A stretch of DNA of 64,000 nt, from NCBI GenBank assembly GCA_965200925.1, contig OZ241738.1, positions 1 through 64,000 of the forward strand. The letters run 5' to 3'. A program made the position numbers and the translations under genes. The first letter of the stretch is position 1; every line of letters starts with the position of its first letter. Of this stretch, positions 16,611 through 23,496 are shown one piece after another. Under the pieces are notes generated by a model that was not told where the DNA came from, searched no databases, and worked only from the letters and a program-made list of their open reading frames with translations. The DNA comes from WTGU01 sp965200925. Lineage in GTDB: Bacteria > Pseudomonadota > Alphaproteobacteria > UBA828.

Positions 16611-16702
16611 GTGATAGTGGCTAGTGGCTAGTGGTCGGTGGTCAGTGGATGGCGAACAGGGGCTGGCCGTCTTCCCGGCCACTATCCACTATCCACTATC
16701 AC
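16611..16702. repeat. Inverted heptanucleotide-repeat element
   Basis: The left arm 16611-16634 and right arm 16679-16702 are 24-nt inverted repeats with two mismatches (GTGATAGTGG... against ...CCACTATCAC), separated by 44 nt. The left side is a run of seven-base units at 16613-16654 (GATAGTG, GCTAGTG twice, GTCGGTG, GTCAGTG, GATGGCG). The right arm is three CCACTAT units. It could fold into a long cruciform or RNA hairpin. Confidence 0.8.
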
Positions 16703-16830
16703 GCCACTGGCCACCGAATTGCGGGAGCGCATGGCGAGGCTCGAAGGGTTGCTTGAAGGCCTGCAAGGGGCCATCGCCTGGCGCGCCGGCCCTCGCGACG
16801 CCGCCTGACGACGCGCCGTCCTTCCATCGG

Positions 16831-16864
16831 GTGCGCGGGTCTCCGGCCCCGCATACGCGCGCAC
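16831..16864 (-). terminator. GC-rich hairpin just after the response-regulator gene
   Basis: GTGCGCG at 16831-16837 pairs with CGCGCAC at 16858-16864 around a GC-rich loop, 5 nt beyond the stop codon of the minus-strand response regulator. The position suits a transcript end, but no run of T follows, so the terminator role is tentative. Confidence 0.4.
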
Positions 16865-16869
16865 CGGAG

Positions 16870-17562
16870 TCACGCGATCAGGCGGTAGCCGCCGTTCTTG
16901 TCGGTCACCAGGAGCTTCGCGTCGGAAGGGTCGGCCTCGATCTTCTGGCGCAGGCGGTAGATGTGGGTCTCCAGGGTGTGGGTGGAGACGCCGGCGTTGT
17001 AGCCCCACACCTCGCCCAGGAGGACGTCGCGGGCGACCGCGCGCCCGCCCGCCCGGTAGAGATATTTGAGGACCGCGGCTTCTTTCTCCGTCAGCCGGAC
17101 CTTGTCCGTCCCGTCCGGCCCGGTCAGGAGCTTCGCCGCGGGCGTGAAAACGTAGGGGCCGAGGGAGAAGACCGCGCCTTCGCTCTGCTCGTGCTGGCGG
17201 AGCTGGGCGCGGATGCGCGCGAGCAGCGCCCCCAGGCGGAACGGCTTGGCCACGTAATCGTTGGCCCCGGAATCGAGGCCCAGGATGACGTCCGCCTCGC
17301 TGTCGGCGCCCGTCAGCATGACGATGGGAATGACGACCCCGCGCCGGCGCATGAGCTTGCAGACCTCGCGGCCGTCCATGTCGGGGAGACCCACGTCCAG
17401 CAGGACGAGATCGAAACGCCCGGCCCCGACGGCTTCCAGCGCCGCCTGCCCGGTTTCGGCCGTGCTCGCCGCGAACTCCTCGTGCAGGTGCAGCTGCTCC
17501 GCCAGCGCGCGGCGCAGCGCCGCGTCGTCGTCTACGATCAGGATCTTCTTTCGCGCGCTCAT
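16870..17562 (-). CDS. OmpR-family response regulator
   Basis: 230 residues. The receiver domain (1-120) has the acidic pocket DDD 11-13, phosphorylation site Asp56 in LLDVGLPDMDG, Thr84 and Lys106 (AKPF). The C-terminal winged helix (about 130-230) contains LTEKEAAVLKYLYRAGGRAVARD, LLGEVWGYN, THTLETHIYRLRQKIE and the terminal hairpin LLVTDKNGGYRLIA, all typical of OmpR/PhoB DNA-binding domains. No sensor kinase gene is adjacent, so it is an orphan regulator or is paired with a distant kinase. It is divergent from the urt operon across 229 nt, so it could control urt and itself, though that is inference from position only. Confidence 0.92.
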   Translation of the reverse strand: MSARKKILIVDDDAALRRALAEQLHLHEEFAASTAETGQAALEAVGAGRFDLVLLDVGLPDMDGREVCKLMRRRGVVIPIVMLTGADSEADVILGLDSGANDYVAKPFRLGALLARIRAQLRQHEQSEGAVFSLGPYVFTPAAKLLTGPDGTDKVRLTEKEAAVLKYLYRAGGRAVARDVLLGEVWGYNAGVSTHTLETHIYRLRQKIEADPSDAKLLVTDKNGGYRLIA

Positions 17563-17567
17563 GGCGC

Positions 17568-17597
17568 CGCCATCATGGCGTGATCGCCATCATGGCG
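17568..17597. promoter_or_regulatory. Paired 13-bp near-palindromic repeats upstream of the response regulator
   Basis: CGCCATCATGGCG occurs at 17568-17580 and 17585-17597. Each copy is palindromic except for its central base, and the two are 17 nt apart start to start. They begin 6 nt upstream of the regulator's ATG, which suits an autoregulatory operator or an RNA hairpin over the ribosome-binding site. Confidence 0.4.
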
Positions 17598-17641
17598 CAA
17601 TTTCGGCGAACATCGACGCCGTGCCGCCCCGGCGGGCGCGC

Positions 17642-17671
17642 TTGACAAGGGTCACGCCCGCTCCCTAGCCT
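17642..17671 (+). promoter_or_regulatory. Sigma70-type promoter of the urt operon
   Basis: A perfect TTGACA at 17642-17647 and TAGCCT at 17666-17671 are separated by 18 nt. This predicts transcription starting near 17678 and a 5' leader of about 114 nt before urtA. It is the clearest promoter in the window and has the right orientation for urtABCDE. Confidence 0.65.
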
Positions 17672-17791
17672 TCGGGGACGAGGAGCGGGGCGTCCTCCGG
17701 CGTCCGTAGCGGCGCGCCGGGGCAGCCGCGCTCCCGTGGGGGACCGGCGAGCCGCCATGCGGAGGAGCCGGGAGAGGAAGGAGAGCGAGAC

Positions 17792-19087
17792 ATGCAGATC
17801 GAACGGCGAAAATTCCTCAAGCGCGCCGCCGTCTCGGGCGCGGCGGCGGCGGTCTTTCCGTATTTCTACACGCAGAAATTCGCCAGGGCGGAGGAGAGCG
17901 ACGAGATCAAGGTCGGCATCCTTCACTCCTTGAGCGGGACCATCGCCATCATCGAACGGTCGCTGCACAACGCCGAGCTGATGGCGATCGAGGAAATCAA
18001 CGCCAAGGGCGGCGTCATGGGCGGGAAGAAGCTGGTGCCCGTCGTCGAAGACCCGCAATCGGTGGTGCGGGTCTTCCGCCAGAAGGCCAAGAAGCTCCTG
18101 TTGCAGGACAAGGTGGTGGCGGTGCTCGGCTGCTACACGTCGGCCAGCCGCCAGTCGGTCCTGCCGGAGTTCGAGAACAACAACGGCATCCTGCTGTATC
18201 CGACGCTCTACGAAGCGCAGGAATGCAGCTACAACTGCTTCTACACCGGCGCGGTGCCGAACCAGCAGCTCGACGACTTCGCCCCCTGGGTGATCGACAA
18301 GTTCGGGCCGCGGCATTACCTGATCGGCGCCAACTACATCTACCCCAAGGAGACCAACCGCGAGTGGAAGGCCCTGCTCGACGCCCACGGCGGCGAGACC
18401 CTGGCGGAGGAGTACGCGCCGCTCGGGCATACCGAGTTCGCGACCAACATCAACAAGATCGCCTCGCTTCAGCCCGATGTGGTGTTCTCGACCCTCGTGG
18501 GTGATCAGATCGTCGCCTTCTACAAGCAGTTCAAGCAGTTCGGGATCACGGCGGAGGACATCCCGATCTGCACGCCGATCACGACCGAGCAGGAGATCAA
18601 GGGCATGGGCCCGGAATACGCGCTCGGCCACTACACCTCCTTCAACTACTTCCAGACGGTCGATTCGCCGGAGAACGCCGAATTCGTCGCCCGCTACAAG
18701 GCGACCTACGGCGAGGACTCGGTGACCAACGCGGTGATGGAAGCGGCCTATTTCCAGACCTACTTCCTGGCACAGGCTCTGGACAAGGTCGGCACCACGG
18801 ACCCGGACGCGCTGATCACGGAAGGCCTGCCGGGCCAGGAGTTCCAGGCCCCGCAAGGCAAGGTCAAGATCGACGAGAAGAACCACCACACCTATCTGTG
18901 GGCGCGGATCGGCAAGGCCCGCGAGGACGGGCAGTTCGACATCGTCTGGAAGTCGCAAGACTGGATCCGCCCCGATCCCTGGGTCGACCTTCTCTATCCC
19001 GACAAGGATTGCGACTTCACCGACCAGCGCGTGATCGATCGCATCAAGTCGGGCGACCGGGACCGTTCGGGGACCATCGACGTTTGA
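17792..19087 (+). CDS. urtA: Urea/short-chain amide ABC transporter substrate-binding protein
   Basis: 431 residues with an N-terminal Tat-like signal (ERRKFLKRAAVSGAAAA) ending near residue 34. The mature protein starts IKVGILHSLSGTIAIIE and contains VVEDPQSVVRVFRQKAKKLL, GCYTSASRQSVLPEFE, LYPTLYEAQECSYNCFYTG and IYPKETNREWK, the hallmark blocks of UrtA/FmdD periplasmic urea or amide receptors. A strong GGAGAG-type ribosome-binding site precedes ATG 17792. It is the first gene of a five-gene urt operon and is followed by a hairpin that may raise its expression above the permease genes. No urease genes follow in the window, so the ligand could be urea or a short amide. Confidence 0.92.
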   Translation: MQIERRKFLKRAAVSGAAAAVFPYFYTQKFARAEESDEIKVGILHSLSGTIAIIERSLHNAELMAIEEINAKGGVMGGKKLVPVVEDPQSVVRVFRQKAKKLLLQDKVVAVLGCYTSASRQSVLPEFENNNGILLYPTLYEAQECSYNCFYTGAVPNQQLDDFAPWVIDKFGPRHYLIGANYIYPKETNREWKALLDAHGGETLAEEYAPLGHTEFATNINKIASLQPDVVFSTLVGDQIVAFYKQFKQFGITAEDIPICTPITTEQEIKGMGPEYALGHYTSFNYFQTVDSPENAEFVARYKATYGEDSVTNAVMEAAYFQTYFLAQALDKVGTTDPDALITEGLPGQEFQAPQGKVKIDEKNHHTYLWARIGKAREDGQFDIVWKSQDWIRPDPWVDLLYPDKDCDFTDQRVIDRIKSGDRDRSGTIDV

Positions 19088-19108
19088 CGCGGGCCCGCAC
19101 GGCGCAGA

Positions 19109-19154
19109 GGGGCCGCCTCCCCCGGAGGCGGCCCCCACGCCCGGAGGCGGCCCC
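19109..19154 (+). terminator. Strong intercistronic hairpin between urtA and urtB
   Basis: A 12-bp perfect stem (GGGGCCGCCTCC with GGAGGCGGCCCC) closes on a three-base loop at 19109-19135. A second copy of the right arm follows at 19143-19154, allowing an alternative pairing. No T run follows, so it probably acts as an mRNA-stabilising or partial attenuation structure rather than a full terminator. Confidence 0.55.
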
Positions 19155-19200
19155 ATGCCGCGCTCCTGCGGACGCGCGGTGCGGCTGACCGCGACCTGAC

Positions 19201-20091
19201 ATGGGCGACGCGGTCCTCACCCAGTTCTTCAGCGGCTTCAGCCTGGTCGCGATCCTGATCATCGCGGCGCTCGGCCTCGCGGTCATCTTCGGCGTCGCCG
19301 GGGTCATCAACATGGCCCATGGCGAGTTCATCATGGTCGGTGCCTATGTCGCCTCCGTGGTGCAAAGCGGCCTGGGCGGCAACACGTTCTGGTCGATCCC
19401 GATCTGTTTCGTCGCCGTCGGTCTTCTCGGGCTCGTCGTCGAGCGAACGGTGATCCGCGGGCTCTACGACCGACCATTGGAGACCCTCCTCGCGACGTGG
19501 GGGGTCTCGCTCATCCTGATCGTGATCATCAAGATGATCTTCGGCACGGAGCTGCATTACGTCGGCTCGCCGGAGATTCTCCAGGGCGGCTTTCCGGCGC
19601 CGGGCAACCTGCCGTTCCCGTGGTACCGGCTGTTCCTGATCGTGCTCTCGATCCTCCTTCTGGTGGCGACGTTCCTGCTCTTCTTCCGCACGAAGTTCGG
19701 CCTCGCGGTCAGGGCGGTGCGGCGCAACCGCTCGATGAGCGCCGCCATGGGGATCAACACCGCGCGCGTGGACATGGTGATCTTCGCCTACGGCTCCGGC
19801 CTGGCCGGCGTCGCCGGCGCCGTGCTCGCGCCGATCAAGACGGTCTCGCCGAACATGGGCTTCCCCTATGCCGTCGATTCGTTCATGGTCCTGGTCATGG
19901 GGGGCGTGGGGAACCTGCTCGGCGTCCCCGTGGGCGCAGCGATCATCGGCGAGGGCGAAACCATCCTCGCCTTCCTGTTCAACAGCGTGATCGGCAAGCT
20001 GCTGGTGTTCCTGCTGATCGTCCTCGTGATCCGGATCGTCCCGCGGGGAATCTTCGGATACCAGGAGCGGACCCTGGGGCAACGGCGGTGA
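19201..20091 (+). CDS. urtB: Urea/amide ABC transporter permease UrtB
   Basis: 296 residues, all membrane protein of the LivH/UrtB family with about eight hydrophobic segments. The early block ALGLAVIFGVAGVINMAHGEF and the later MGGVGNLLGVPVGAAIIGEG are the conserved cytoplasmic coupling regions. Many UrtB proteins carry an extra N-terminal periplasmic domain of about 200 residues; this one lacks it and is of the short type. It lies third-party free between urtA (113 nt upstream, across the hairpin) and urtC (34 nt downstream). Confidence 0.9.
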   Translation: MGDAVLTQFFSGFSLVAILIIAALGLAVIFGVAGVINMAHGEFIMVGAYVASVVQSGLGGNTFWSIPICFVAVGLLGLVVERTVIRGLYDRPLETLLATWGVSLILIVIIKMIFGTELHYVGSPEILQGGFPAPGNLPFPWYRLFLIVLSILLLVATFLLFFRTKFGLAVRAVRRNRSMSAAMGINTARVDMVIFAYGSGLAGVAGAVLAPIKTVSPNMGFPYAVDSFMVLVMGGVGNLLGVPVGAAIIGEGETILAFLFNSVIGKLLVFLLIVLVIRIVPRGIFGYQERTLGQRR

Positions 20092-20125
20092 GCGCGGGAC
20101 GGCGGCGATACGGCGCCGGGCGACC

Positions 20126-21334
20126 GTGACGGCGGGCGGTGCAGGCCCGGGTGCTGCCGGCGTCTCCCTGAAGCGGGAGGCGCTGTTCCCGCCGTGGTCG
20201 ATCGCCGGTGCCGTCGTCGTGGTCGCCCTTCTCGCCACCTATCCGCTCTACGGCGCCGAGTACGTGATGAACCTGCTCGGCATGTTCGTCTGCTTCTCGA
20301 TCTTTGCCCTCAGCATCGGCCTCATCTGGGGCTTCGCGGGAATCCTGAGCCTGGGCCAGGCGATCTATTTCGGGATGGGCGCCTACTTCATCGCGCTGTC
20401 GCTCAAGCTGCGCTACGCCGCCGAAAACCCGACCCGATACGGCGGAACGATCCCCGACTACATGGAGTGGAACGGCCTGGAGGAAGTGCCCTCGATCATG
20501 GCGCCGTTGATGCATCTCGAAGTGGCGATCGTCTGCGCGCTGTTCTTCCCCACCTTGCTGGCGTTCATCTTCGGGGTCATCACCTTCAAACGCCACATCT
20601 ACGGGGTCTATTGCGCGGTGATCACCCTCGCGGAAGCGCTGATCCTTCAGGAATTCATCATCGAATACCAAGCCTATACCGGCGGCTTCAACGGCATTAC
20701 CGACTACGAAACCTACAACGACATGTACTTCCTCTGGATCATCCTGGCGGTCGCCGTTTTCCTGTTCGCCGTCACGCGGTATCTGACCCATTCCCGCATC
20801 GGCACGGTTCTCATGTCCGTGCGCGACAACGACGTGAGGGCCGCGTTCAACGGCTACGACGTGGCCAACTACCGCATCTTCGTCTTCTGCATCGCGTCCA
20901 TGATGGCGGCGATCGCCGGCGGCCTCTATGCGGCGTGGATGGGCATCGTCTCGCATCTGGACACCGGCCCCATCCTCTCGATCGAGGGCGTGATCTGGGC
21001 CGCCGTGGGCGGGCGGGCCACGGTCATCGGCCCGTTCATCGGCACGTTCCTGGTCAAGGGCGCGGAGTTCTTCCTGAGCGAGCAGCTGGCCTGGGCTTGG
21101 CAGCTCGTGATGGGGCTGCTGTTCATCGTCGTGGTGAAGTTCATGCCCGACGGCATCGTCGGCACCGTCGGCAAGTCCGTGGCGCGCCGGCGCCGGCTCG
21201 GCGCGTTCACCGAATCCGAGCGTGCGCTCCAGTCCGAGGGAATGCCCCTGGCCGATCGGCTGCGCGTGCTCCTGGCCGGCGAGGGCCGGCGCTTCATGGA
21301 CAACCTGTTCGGAAGAGGCGGGCGCAACGGATGA
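20126..21334 (+). CDS. urtC: Urea/amide ABC transporter permease UrtC
   Basis: 402 residues from GTG 20126. LivM/UrtC-type permease with about ten hydrophobic segments; diagnostic blocks are GLIWGFAGILSLGQAIYFGM, YTGGFNGIT and EGVIWAAVGGRATVIGPFIG. It pairs with UrtB to make the membrane channel. A charged C-terminal tail of about 60 residues (from VARRRRLGAF) extends into the cytoplasm and is longer than minimal LivM proteins. The ribosome-binding site before the GTG is weak, so the exact start is less certain than the rest. Confidence 0.9.
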   Translation: MTAGGAGPGAAGVSLKREALFPPWSIAGAVVVVALLATYPLYGAEYVMNLLGMFVCFSIFALSIGLIWGFAGILSLGQAIYFGMGAYFIALSLKLRYAAENPTRYGGTIPDYMEWNGLEEVPSIMAPLMHLEVAIVCALFFPTLLAFIFGVITFKRHIYGVYCAVITLAEALILQEFIIEYQAYTGGFNGITDYETYNDMYFLWIILAVAVFLFAVTRYLTHSRIGTVLMSVRDNDVRAAFNGYDVANYRIFVFCIASMMAAIAGGLYAAWMGIVSHLDTGPILSIEGVIWAAVGGRATVIGPFIGTFLVKGAEFFLSEQLAWAWQLVMGLLFIVVVKFMPDGIVGTVGKSVARRRRLGAFTESERALQSEGMPLADRLRVLLAGEGRRFMDNLFGRGGRNG

Positions 21335-21365
21335 CGGCCCGCCCGGCGGAAGCGGAAGAGCGCCC

Positions 21366-22121
21366 ATGACCGGGAACATCCTCGAGGTCGCCGGTCTGGT
21401 CACGCGGGTCTCCGGCTATACGATCCTGGACGGTCTCGATTTCGCCGTCCGGGAGAACGAGCTGCGCGTCCTCCTCGGCCCCAACGGCGCCGGGAAGACG
21501 ACGCTGATCGACATGATCTCCGGCCGTTACAAGCCGACCGGCGGCAGGGTCGTCTTCCAGGGCCGCGACATCACGGGATTGTCGCCGCACAAGATCTTCA
21601 GGCGCGGAATCTGCCGCAAGTTCCAGGTCCCCAACATGTACGAGACGCTGTCGGTCTTCGACAACGTGATGATCTCGCTCGCCGGCCACAGGCTGGTCTT
21701 CCAATCCCTCTTCCACAAGCACACCCCGCGGGACCACGAGCGCGTGGTCGAGATCCTGGCGTTCATCGGCCTCGCCGAAAAGGCGCAGAACCCGGCGGAC
21801 ACCCTTTCCCACGGGGAGCGCCAGTGGCTGGAAATGGGGATGCTCGTCGCCGCGGATCCGAAGCTTCTGTTGCTCGACGAGCCCACCACCGGGATGACCG
21901 AGGCCGACAAGCAGAAGACGGCGGCTCTGATCCAGCGGATCGCCGAGCGCCATACCGTTCTCCTGGTGGAGCATGACATGCATGTGGTGCGCCGGCTCGC
22001 CAAGGACGTCACCGTGCTTCACCAGGGCGGCATCCTGGCGGAGGGCCCCCTGGACGAGGTGGTGAACAACGACGACGTGCGGCGGGTCTATCTCGGGCAG
22101 GGGAAGTTCGGCGGTGCTTGA
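21366..22121 (+). CDS. urtD: Urea/amide ABC transporter ATP-binding protein UrtD
   Basis: 251 residues from ATG 21366. Walker A is GPNGAGKTT, the ABC signature is the UrtD-specific LSHGERQWLEMGM, Walker B is LLLLDEPTTGM, and the switch His is in LLVEHDM. LivG-type insertion (YETLSVFDNVMISL) is present. It starts 31 nt after urtC and its 3' end overlaps the urtE start by 8 nt. It forms the ATPase heterodimer with UrtE. Confidence 0.92.
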   Translation: MTGNILEVAGLVTRVSGYTILDGLDFAVRENELRVLLGPNGAGKTTLIDMISGRYKPTGGRVVFQGRDITGLSPHKIFRRGICRKFQVPNMYETLSVFDNVMISLAGHRLVFQSLFHKHTPRDHERVVEILAFIGLAEKAQNPADTLSHGERQWLEMGMLVAADPKLLLLDEPTTGMTEADKQKTAALIQRIAERHTVLLVEHDMHVVRRLAKDVTVLHQGGILAEGPLDEVVNNDDVRRVYLGQGKFGGA

Positions 22122-22809
22122 GATCGACAGGATCAACACGTTCTACGGGACGAGTCACATCCTCCACGACCTCTCGTTGACGGTGCCCGACGGCGCGATG
22201 ATCAGCGTCCTCGGGCGGAACGGCGTGGGCAAGAGCACGCTGCTCAGGAGCATCATCGGGCTCAATCCGCCGCGGCGCGGGCGCATCGTCCTCGACGGCC
22301 GGGACATCGCGCGGATGCAGAGCTACCGCCGGGCGCGGCTCGGCGTCGGCTACGTCCCGCAGGGCCGCGAGATCATCGCCGACATGACGGTCGCCCAGAA
22401 TCTCGAAGTCGCCATGCAGGCGAAGGGCCTCCGTTCGACCAGGATCCCGGATTTCGTCTTCGATCTGTTTCCCATGCTCGCGCCGCTGACGAAACGGCGC
22501 GGCGGCGTCTTGAGCGGCGGCCAGCAGCAGCAGCTGGCGATCGCCCGCGCGCTCGTCCAGGAGCCCGCCCTGCTGCTTCTGGACGAGCCGACGGAGGGGC
22601 TTCAACCCTCCGTCGTCGAGGAGATCGACCGGATCATCCGGCGCATCCATGCCGAGCGGAATTGCACGATCCTGCTGGTCGAGCAGAATCTCTTCTTCGT
22701 CCGGGAGGTCACGGAGGAATTCGCGATCATGGAGAACGGGCGGATCGTCGCCGCCGGTGCCATCGCGCAGCTCACCGACGACCTGGTGGCGGCGCACCTT
22801 TCCGTCTGA
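22114..22809 (+). CDS. urtE: Urea/amide ABC transporter ATP-binding protein UrtE
   Basis: 231 residues from GTG 22114, overlapping the end of urtD. Walker A is GRNGVGKST, signature LSGGQQQQLAIARAL, Walker B LLLLDEPTEGLQPS, and the typical UrtE block YVPQGREIIADMTVAQNL is present. It completes the five-gene urt set. In many bacteria urease genes follow; here a convergent GFA-family gene comes 12 nt later, so the operon ends at this point. Confidence 0.92.
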   Translation: MLEIDRINTFYGTSHILHDLSLTVPDGAMISVLGRNGVGKSTLLRSIIGLNPPRRGRIVLDGRDIARMQSYRRARLGVGYVPQGREIIADMTVAQNLEVAMQAKGLRSTRIPDFVFDLFPMLAPLTKRRGGVLSGGQQQQLAIARALVQEPALLLLDEPTEGLQPSVVEEIDRIIRRIHAERNCTILLVEQNLFFVREVTEEFAIMENGRIVAAGAIAQLTDDLVAAHLSV

Positions 22810-22821
22810 ATGCGCCGGGCG

Positions 22822-23193
22822 TCAATCGTCCTTGAAGAACGCGCCCGCGCCGTCGATGTTGACGACCGCCTGCCCCGTCACGGTGCCGGGGTCCAGGCAG
22901 CGCGCGTTGACGCTGATGGACTGCGGATCCGAGCGCGGCACGTAGAAGGATTTGACGCCGCAGACCGGGCAGAACAGGTGCTCGGCGGTGCCGGTGTGGA
23001 AGCGGTAGCGGCGCAAGCCGTCGCCGCCGGAGAGGAGGGCGAAGCGCCGCTTCGGCACCACCAGATGCAGGTAGCCGCACATCCGGCAGATCGAGCAGTT
23101 GCAGTCCAGTACCTCGATCGCGGCCGGTGCCTCGCAGCGGAAGCGCACCGCGCCGCAGTGGCAACCGCCGGTGTGGGCGACGAACGCGGGCAC
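22822..23193 (-). CDS. GFA (glutathione-dependent formaldehyde-activating enzyme-like) zinc protein
   Basis: 123 residues from GTG 23193. The GFA/CENP-V zinc-binding cysteines are all present: GGCHCGAVRF (Cys11, Cys13), DCNCSICRMCG (Cys31, Cys33, Cys36, Cys39) and FCPVCG (Cys75, Cys78). The family binds two zinc ions; some members bind glutathione, but a formaldehyde role is not generally proven. The start is supported by GGAGGA upstream, which lies in a duplicated 31-nt sequence. Convergent with urtE. Confidence 0.88.
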   Translation of the reverse strand: MPAFVAHTGGCHCGAVRFRCEAPAAIEVLDCNCSICRMCGYLHLVVPKRRFALLSGGDGLRRYRFHTGTAEHLFCPVCGVKSFYVPRSDPQSISVNARCLDPGTVTGQAVVNIDGAGAFFKDD

Positions 23194-23247
23194 GGGCCTT
23201 CGCTTCCTCCGCGCGTGCGGGCACGGGCCTTCGCTTCCTCCGCGCGT
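23186..23247. repeat. Perfect 31-nt tandem duplication at the GFA gene start
   Basis: Copies at 23186-23216 and 23217-23247 are identical (begin GCGGGCACGGGCC, end TCCGCGCGT). The unit contains the GTG start and the Shine-Dalgarno-like GGAGGA of the minus-strand GFA gene, so the duplication doubles the potential translation initiation site. Confidence 0.9.
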
Positions 23248-23261
23248 GGCGGCCGGGTGGA

Positions 23262-23336
23262 TGGAGCGGGCGATGGGATTCGAACCCACGACCCCAACCT
23301 TGGCAAGGTTGTGCTCTACCCCTGAGCTACGCCCGC
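23262..23336 (-). tRNA. tRNA-Gly (anticodon GCC)
   Basis: Minus-strand cloverleaf: acceptor GCGGGCG/CGCCCGC, D-arm with GCTCAGGGGTAGAGC, anticodon stem CAACC/GGTTG around loop TTGCCAA (anticodon GCC), T-arm with GGTTCGAATCC, discriminator T and encoded CCA (75 nt including CCA). All stems pair. tRNA genes are common integration sites; an accessory-like giant gene begins 160 nt away on the other strand. Confidence 0.95.
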
Positions 23337-23407
23337 CCGCGCCTTCCCGCGCCCCTGCATCGTCGCGCAAGAGCCCCTTCCGCGCAAGGGGGTGTCCGCG
23401 GGCGGAC

Positions 23408-23443
23408 GAGCGGAGCCTTTTCACCCGGGGATGACGTTCACGG
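23408..23443 (+). repeat. Left copy of 36-nt inverted repeat
   Basis: This 36-nt sequence (begins GAGCGGAGCCTTT, contains CCCGGGGATGACGTTCACGG) is matched in inverted orientation at 63572-63607 with one mismatch. The pair encloses 40.1 kb containing the giant gene and the MmgE/PrpD gene. It may belong to a dispersed palindromic repeat family of the genome. Confidence 0.85.
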
Positions 23444-23458
23444 GTATGCAAGAAATTT

Positions 23459-23490
23459 TTGCCCCCCCCCCCCCCCCCGAATCGTAGAAT
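23459..23490 (+). promoter_or_regulatory. Putative phase-variable promoter with a 17-C homopolymer
   Basis: A TTGCCC -35-like hexamer (23459-23464) and TAGAAT -10-like hexamer (23485-23490) are separated by 20 nt. The run of 17 C at 23462-23478 supplies the last bases of the -35 and most of the spacer. Loss of three C would give the optimal 17-nt spacing. The predicted transcription start is at or next to the ATG at 23497, so the mRNA would be leaderless or nearly so. Promoter assignment is inference; the homopolymer is seen directly. Confidence 0.55.
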
Positions 23491-23496
23491 GGGAGG

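Larger units (their letters stand above)
16534..16869. other. Repeat-rich intergenic region without a convincing gene
   Basis: 336 nt between the metallo-hydrolase start and the response-regulator stop. It holds an inverted pair of heptanucleotide arrays (16611-16634 and 16679-16702), a short open frame 16731-16808 that reads like the helical C-terminus of a lost protein (ATG then ARLEGLLEGLQGAI), and a GC hairpin at 16831-16864. No complete gene is supported. Confidence 0.7.

Noticed and set aside
19201..20091. UrtB considered N-terminally truncated
   Set aside because: The frame upstream is occupied by the hairpin and stops, and short UrtB/LivH-type permeases without the extra domain are normal and functional.
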